A stretch of 64,000 nucleotides of DNA, taken from Methylobacterium sp. Leaf99. Lineage in GTDB: Bacteria; Pseudomonadota; Alphaproteobacteria; Rhizobiales; Beijerinckiaceae. A model generated the notes under the pieces. That model did no database searches. It saw only the letters and a list, made by a program, of their open reading frames with translations, and was not told where the DNA came from. Shown here one piece after another: positions 60,284 through 64,000 of this stretch (position 1 is the stretch's first letter; every line of letters starts with the position of its first letter). The stretch spans positions 56,208-120,207 of the forward strand of contig NZ_LMMU01000012.1 in the NCBI RefSeq assembly GCF_001422375.1, given 5' to 3'. Both the position numbers and the translations under genes were made by a program.

Positions 60284-61936
60284 TCACCCCTCGAACAGGG
60301 AGCCCTGGACGACGGGCTTTGCTGCGGGCTTTCGCGGCGCACGCTTGGCCCGCGCCGGGGGCTGAGCGCCCTCCCCGCCGCCCGGCGTGGCGTCGGCGGT
60401 CTCGGCCCGTGCCGCCAGGGTGCCGTCGGCGAATTCGAGGGTGAAGCGCCCGGCCCCCGAGGCGGCGGCCATGGAGCGGAGGGCCGCGCCGGACCCATCG
60501 CGGACCAGGGCGAAGCCGCGTGCCAGCACGGCACGGTAGCTCAGGGAGCCGAGAAGGCTCGTCAGGGTCGCGAGGCGGTCGCGGCGGCGCTCGGTCAGAC
60601 GGGCCCCGGCACGGTCCAGGCGATCGCGGAGGGCGACGAGGCGGTCACGCCCCCTCGCCTGCTCCGCACCCGCCCGTGCCAGGGTGGCATCCCGGGCGAC
60701 GACGAGGCGGCGGCCGAGATAGACCAGGGACTCGGCTTTGCGGGTGGTGCCGTGGCGCAAGGCCGCGCCGGGCCGGTCCCCGAGGCGGGCGAGGCGCCCG
60801 CGTGCCGTCGCCAGGGCCAGGGTCGGCGGATGGCGCACGAAGCGCTCCACGAGGCGCGATACCCGGAGACGGTGGACCCGGGCGTTGCCGGCGAGCGCCG
60901 GCCCCAGGCGGGCCTCGGCCAGATCCAGGCGCTGGCGCTTGCCCGCCAGGAAGGCATCGACGCCCGGCATCGCCCTGACAAGGGCGCGCAGGTCGCTGCC
61001 CTCCCGATCGAGCTTGCGCTCCACGGCCTCGCGCTGGCGCCGGCCGAGGTCGGCGACTTCGGAGAGAAGGTCGGCGCGGACCGGCACCGCCATCTCGGCG
61101 GCCCCCGTGGGGGTGGGGGCCCGGCGGTCGGAGACGAAATCGATGAGGGTGGTGTCGGTCTCGTGGCCCACCGCCGAGATCAAGGGAATCGTCGAAGCGG
61201 CGGCGGCGCGCACCACTGCCTCCTCGTTGAAGGCCCACAGGTCCTCGATGGAGCCGCCGCCGCGCGCCACGATGAGCAGGTCGGGGCGCGGGATCGCGCC
61301 GCCGGGGGGCAGCGCGTCGAAACCCCGGATGGCGGCGGCGATCTCGTCGGCCGCCCCCTCCCCCTGGACCCGGACGGGCCAGACCAGGACGGGCCTGGGA
61401 AACCGGTCGGCGAGGCGGTGGAGGATGTCGCGGATGACGGCGCCCGTGGGCGAGGTCACGATGCCGATCACGCGCGGCAGGTAGGGGATCGGACGCTTGC
61501 GCTCGGGCGCGAACAGACCTTCGGCGGCGAGTACGCGCTTGCGCTCCTCCAGCAGCGCCATCCAGGCGCCGATGCCGGCGGGCTCCAGGGTCTCGATGAC
61601 GATCTGGTACGAGGATTTTCCGGGGAACGTCGTGATCCGGCCGGTTGCGACGACCTCCAGACCCTCCTGCGGCTTCTGACGCAGGCGCGCAAAAGTGCCT
61701 TTCCACACCACGGCGTCGATGCGGGCGGTCCCGTCCTTGAGGGAGAAGTAGGCGTGGCCCGATCCGTGCTGACCGCGAAAACCCGAGATCTCGCCGCGCA
61801 GACGGACATGCCCGAACGCGTCTTCCAACGTCCGCTTCAGAGCGGAGGCGAGGTCGCCGACGGACCATTCTGGAACGTTCGACACCGGCACGGAGCCGGT
61901 CTTCACAGTGGCGGAAGGCGGAGGAGGTACGGCCAT
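60284..61936 (-). CDS. xseA: Exodeoxyribonuclease VII large subunit
   Basis: 550 residues. N-terminal OB fold (about 20-120: SVGDLASALKRTLEDAFGHVRLRGEISGF, GHAYFSLKDGTARIDAVVWKGTFARL), catalytic region (GIVTSPTGAVIRDILHRLADRFP, LIVARGGGSIEDLWAFNEE, ISAVGHETDTTLIDFVSDRRAPTPTGAAE) and a long coiled-coil C-terminus. Longer than E. coli XseA (456 residues) because of an Arg-rich coil and a basic tail. Degrades single-stranded DNA with XseB. Confidence 0.95.
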   Translation of the reverse strand: MAVPPPPSATVKTGSVPVSNVPEWSVGDLASALKRTLEDAFGHVRLRGEISGFRGQHGSGHAYFSLKDGTARIDAVVWKGTFARLRQKPQEGLEVVATGRITTFPGKSSYQIVIETLEPAGIGAWMALLEERKRVLAAEGLFAPERKRPIPYLPRVIGIVTSPTGAVIRDILHRLADRFPRPVLVWPVRVQGEGAADEIAAAIRGFDALPPGGAIPRPDLLIVARGGGSIEDLWAFNEEAVVRAAAASTIPLISAVGHETDTTLIDFVSDRRAPTPTGAAEMAVPVRADLLSEVADLGRRQREAVERKLDREGSDLRALVRAMPGVDAFLAGKRQRLDLAEARLGPALAGNARVHRLRVSRLVERFVRHPPTLALATARGRLARLGDRPGAALRHGTTRKAESLVYLGRRLVVARDATLARAGAEQARGRDRLVALRDRLDRAGARLTERRRDRLATLTSLLGSLSYRAVLARGFALVRDGSGAALRSMAAASGAGRFTLEFADGTLAARAETADATPGGGEGAQPPARAKRAPRKPAAKPVVQGSLFEG

Positions 61937-61993
61937 GGCGCCGGACGCTAGTGCCGGGCGCCGGGGAGGTAAAGGGCGCGCGGTGAACCGGCC

Positions 61994-62206
61994 CTACAGC
62001 AGGACCGACAGGAGCAGCGCGACGCAAAATGTCGGAAGCGCACCGACCGCAACCGCCCAATACCAAGCTGGTGCGTGGTGCGGTCGGGCATTGTCGTTGC
62101 TGGCCCGCATCGGCATGCGCCCGCGAACGACGTACTTCGCGGCGCCGATACCCCGAAGCCCGGGGGAGGCCGCCGAATACGAAACGGATTTGCGACAGCC
62201 TGGCAT
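61994..62206 (-). CDS. Small C-terminal-anchored membrane protein
   Basis: 70 residues; a shorter start at an internal Met (MRASNDNARPHHAP) is likely. One membrane helix at the C-terminus (WYWAVAVGALPTFCVALLLSVLL). The SNDNARP-like start is common in methylobacterial small membrane proteins of unknown function. Between xseA and the divergent purD. Confidence 0.5.
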   Translation of the reverse strand: MPGCRKSVSYSAASPGLRGIGAAKYVVRGRMPMRASNDNARPHHAPAWYWAVAVGALPTFCVALLLSVLL

Positions 62207-62361
62207 GATCCCATTGTAACGCGTTGACTGGCGATTTGTTCCCGGGGGTTCGGCATGACACGCACCCCAGCTTCGCGTGGTGCGGCCGTCCCGTGCAAAG
62301 CCGGTCGCTGCACCGGATTATGCCTTTTCAAGACCGGTGTTTTGGGGAAGAGCTTGAGCCC

Positions 62362-63645
62362 ATGAACATCCTCCTCATCGGCTCCGGGGGGCGCGAGCAT
62401 GCCCTCGCCTACGCGCTGACCAAGAGCCCGCTCTGCGACCGCCTGTTTTCCGCGCCGGGCAACCCCGGGACGGCGGCCTTCGGCGAGAATCGGCCGGACC
62501 TCCACGTGGCCGACCCTGCGGCGGTCTGTGAGTTCTGCACCGTCCATGCCATCGGCCTCGTGGTGATCGGGCCGGAGGTGCCCCTGGTGGCCGGGCTCGT
62601 CGACGAACTCACGGCGACGGGCATCCGCGCGTTCGGGCCGACGAAGGCCGCAGCGCGGCTCGAAGGCTCGAAGGGCTTCACCAAGGACCTGTGCGCCGAG
62701 TACGGCATCCCCACCGCCGCCTTTGCGCGGTTCACCGAACTCGCACCGGCCCTGGCCTACCTCGAGGAGCGCGGCGCGCCCATCGTGGTGAAGGCCGACG
62801 GCCTGGCCGCCGGCAAGGGCGTGGTGGTGGCCGAGACCCTCGATCAGGCGCGGGCCGCCGTGCGGGCCATGTTGGACGAGCCCGGCGCCGAGATCGTCAT
62901 CGAGGAATGCCTGTTCGGCGAGGAGGCGAGCTTCTTCGCCCTGTGCGACGGCACCCGCGCGGTGCCCGTGGGCACGGCCCAGGACCACAAGCGCGTGTTC
63001 GACGGGGATCGCGGTCCCAACACCGGCGGCATGGGAGCGTATTCGCCGGCCACCATCCTGACCCCGGCCCTGGAGCGGACGGTGATGGAAACCATCATCG
63101 CTCCGACGCTCGCCGGCATGCGCGCGCGGGGCACGCCCTTCACCGGCATCCTCTATGCCGGCCTCATGCTCACGGCAGACGGTCCCAAGCTCATCGAATA
63201 CAACACCCGCTTCGGCGATCCCGAGGCTCAGGTGTTGATGCCGCGTCTGGTCGGCGACCTCGTCCCGGCCCTCATCGCGGCCTGCGACGGCGACGTGTCC
63301 GGGGTCGAGATACCGTTCGACGAGGGCCGCGCGGCGCTCACCGTGGTGATGGCGGCGGCGGGCTATCCCGGCGCGGTGATGCGCGGCTCGGTGATCCGGG
63401 GCGTCGCCGAGGCGGCCGCCGACGCCGACGTGATCGTGTTCCAGGCCGGCACCCGCGCCGAGAACGGGCAGTTGCTCGCCGATGGCGGCCGGGTGCTCAC
63501 GGTGACGGCGCTCGGCGCCAGCATGATGGAGGCCCAAGCCCGGGCCTACGCCGCCATCGCCCGGATCGACTGGCCGGAGGGCTTCTGCCGCCGGGACATC
63601 GGTCGGCGCGCCGTGGCCCGGGAGGTCGCCGGCGGGGGCATCTAG
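62362..63645 (+). CDS. purD: Phosphoribosylamine-glycine ligase
   Basis: 427 residues from the ATG at 62362. ATP-grasp enzyme with MNILLIGSGGREHALAYAL at the start, FTKDLCAEYGIPTAAFARF, APIVVKADGLAAGKGVVVAETLDQA, DHKRVFDGDRGPNTGGMGAYSP and LIEYNTRFGDPEAQVLMPRL. Makes GAR in purine synthesis. Divergent from xseA, an arrangement seen in related Rhizobiales. Confidence 0.97.
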   Translation: MNILLIGSGGREHALAYALTKSPLCDRLFSAPGNPGTAAFGENRPDLHVADPAAVCEFCTVHAIGLVVIGPEVPLVAGLVDELTATGIRAFGPTKAAARLEGSKGFTKDLCAEYGIPTAAFARFTELAPALAYLEERGAPIVVKADGLAAGKGVVVAETLDQARAAVRAMLDEPGAEIVIEECLFGEEASFFALCDGTRAVPVGTAQDHKRVFDGDRGPNTGGMGAYSPATILTPALERTVMETIIAPTLAGMRARGTPFTGILYAGLMLTADGPKLIEYNTRFGDPEAQVLMPRLVGDLVPALIAACDGDVSGVEIPFDEGRAALTVVMAAAGYPGAVMRGSVIRGVAEAAADADVIVFQAGTRAENGQLLADGGRVLTVTALGASMMEAQARAYAAIARIDWPEGFCRRDIGRRAVAREVAGGGI

Positions 63646-63810
63646 AGCCGCGCCCGATTCAGCCGATTTCGGGACGGCACGATCTTTCCAGCCAATCGGC
63701 GGATGGGCCGAGCGCCGCCGGCCGCGCCCTTGGAATGGCGAACGGGTACGCGGCTTCCGAGTGAGGGGCTTGTTCCGAACGAGCGGCTTGGCCCCCTCCA
63801 GACGTGGCGA

Positions 63811-63836
63811 CACCCCGAGGATGTCTCCTCGGGGTG
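63811..63836. terminator. Hairpin between convergent purD and outer-membrane gene
   Basis: An 11-bp perfect stem CACCCCGAGGA/TCCTCGGGGTG with loop TGTC. It lies between two convergent stops (63645 and 63907). No clear T-run, so probably a bidirectional terminator helped by its strong stem. Confidence 0.7.
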
Positions 63837-63906
63837 CGCTTCGACGAAAGCGGCCAGGTGATCGGGGCTGGGGACGCTCAGGCCGAACCTAAAAGCCCCG
63901 CAGGTC

Positions 63907-64000
63907 CTAGTACGAGCCGAACTTGTAGTTCAGGCCGGCGCGGACGACGGCGAACTCGGTGTCGCGGACCTGACGGCCACCGCTGGCCAGGACGACGCCC
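63907..64000 (-). CDS. Outer-membrane beta-barrel protein, C-terminal end (cut by window edge)
   Basis: The last 30 residues end in GGRQVRDTEFAVVRAGLNYKFGSY. The final strand with alternating hydrophobics and an aromatic C-terminus is the insertion signal of outer-membrane barrels of the Omp25/RopB type found in alphaproteobacteria. The N-terminal part lies beyond the window. Confidence 0.8.
   Translation of the reverse strand, partial: GVVLASGGRQVRDTEFAVVRAGLNYKFGSY

Overview
The window is GC-rich alphaproteobacterial DNA, most likely from Methylobacterium/Methylorubrum or a close relative. This rests on the gene families at the right end (TrcR/DUF1013, DUF4170, xseA beside purD, rpsA-ihfB-sppA-trpF-trpB) and on codon usage. 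It is recall, not a database result. The window falls into two parts: about 50 kb of accessory DNA ending next to a tRNA-Met gene (50633-50709, minus strand), and a core chromosomal block from about 50.6 kb to the right edge.

Accessory DNA, left to right. (1) 1-11.4 kb is a metal-stress block: a two-component system, several tiny secreted His-rich proteins, a CzcBA-type RND pump with a His-rich adaptor, a CsoR/InrS-like repressor and an NreB/NrsD-type MFS exporter with a His-rich tail. (2) 11.8-22.1 kb looks like a sulfite-stress module. It holds an ECF sigma factor with its anti-sigma factor, a LysR regulator, DUF202, a COG4315 protein, DUF305, two YVTN beta-propeller proteins, a SorA/SorB-like exported sulfite dehydrogenase, a second molybdopterin oxidase and a YeiH-type exporter. 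Four transcription units carry the same upstream element, GGAATA-N14-GCATCTC, with identical spacing, so the cluster reads as one ECF regulon. (3) 22.2-34.5 kb holds a phosphoglycerate mutase, a CusBA pump with small accessory proteins, and an arsenic island (ACR3-like exporter, MFS exporter, ArsB, ArsC, two ArsR, ArsH). A truncated MFS copy marks a past rearrangement. (4) 34.6-35.6 kb is a deletion scar joining remnants of an aldo/keto reductase and a LysR gene. (5) 35.5-40.6 kb is a complete QatABCD anti-phage locus. (6) 40.7-50.5 kb holds poorly recognised small genes in translationally coupled runs, one with a Cro/CI-like HTH protein, plus a metallophosphoesterase. It resembles a phage- or plasmid-derived region, but I see no integrase, capsid or replication gene.

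Core block (50.6-64 kb): tRNA-Met, trpB, trpF, lapA-like, ihfB, sppA, rpsA, a hypothetical gene, trcR, prs, a DUF4170 gene, xseA and a small membrane protein on the minus strand; purD on the plus strand; and the C-terminus of an outer-membrane beta-barrel at the right edge.

The metal, arsenic and sulfite genes give overlapping envelope detoxification: export pumps, periplasmic oxidation and possible metal-buffering peptides. Qat adds phage defence, so the left part is best read as a composite fitness island beside tRNA-Met. The least-described parts are the sulfite-ECF regulon with its propeller/DUF305 partners, the His-rich micro-protein set, and the unrecognised gene array at 41-50 kb.
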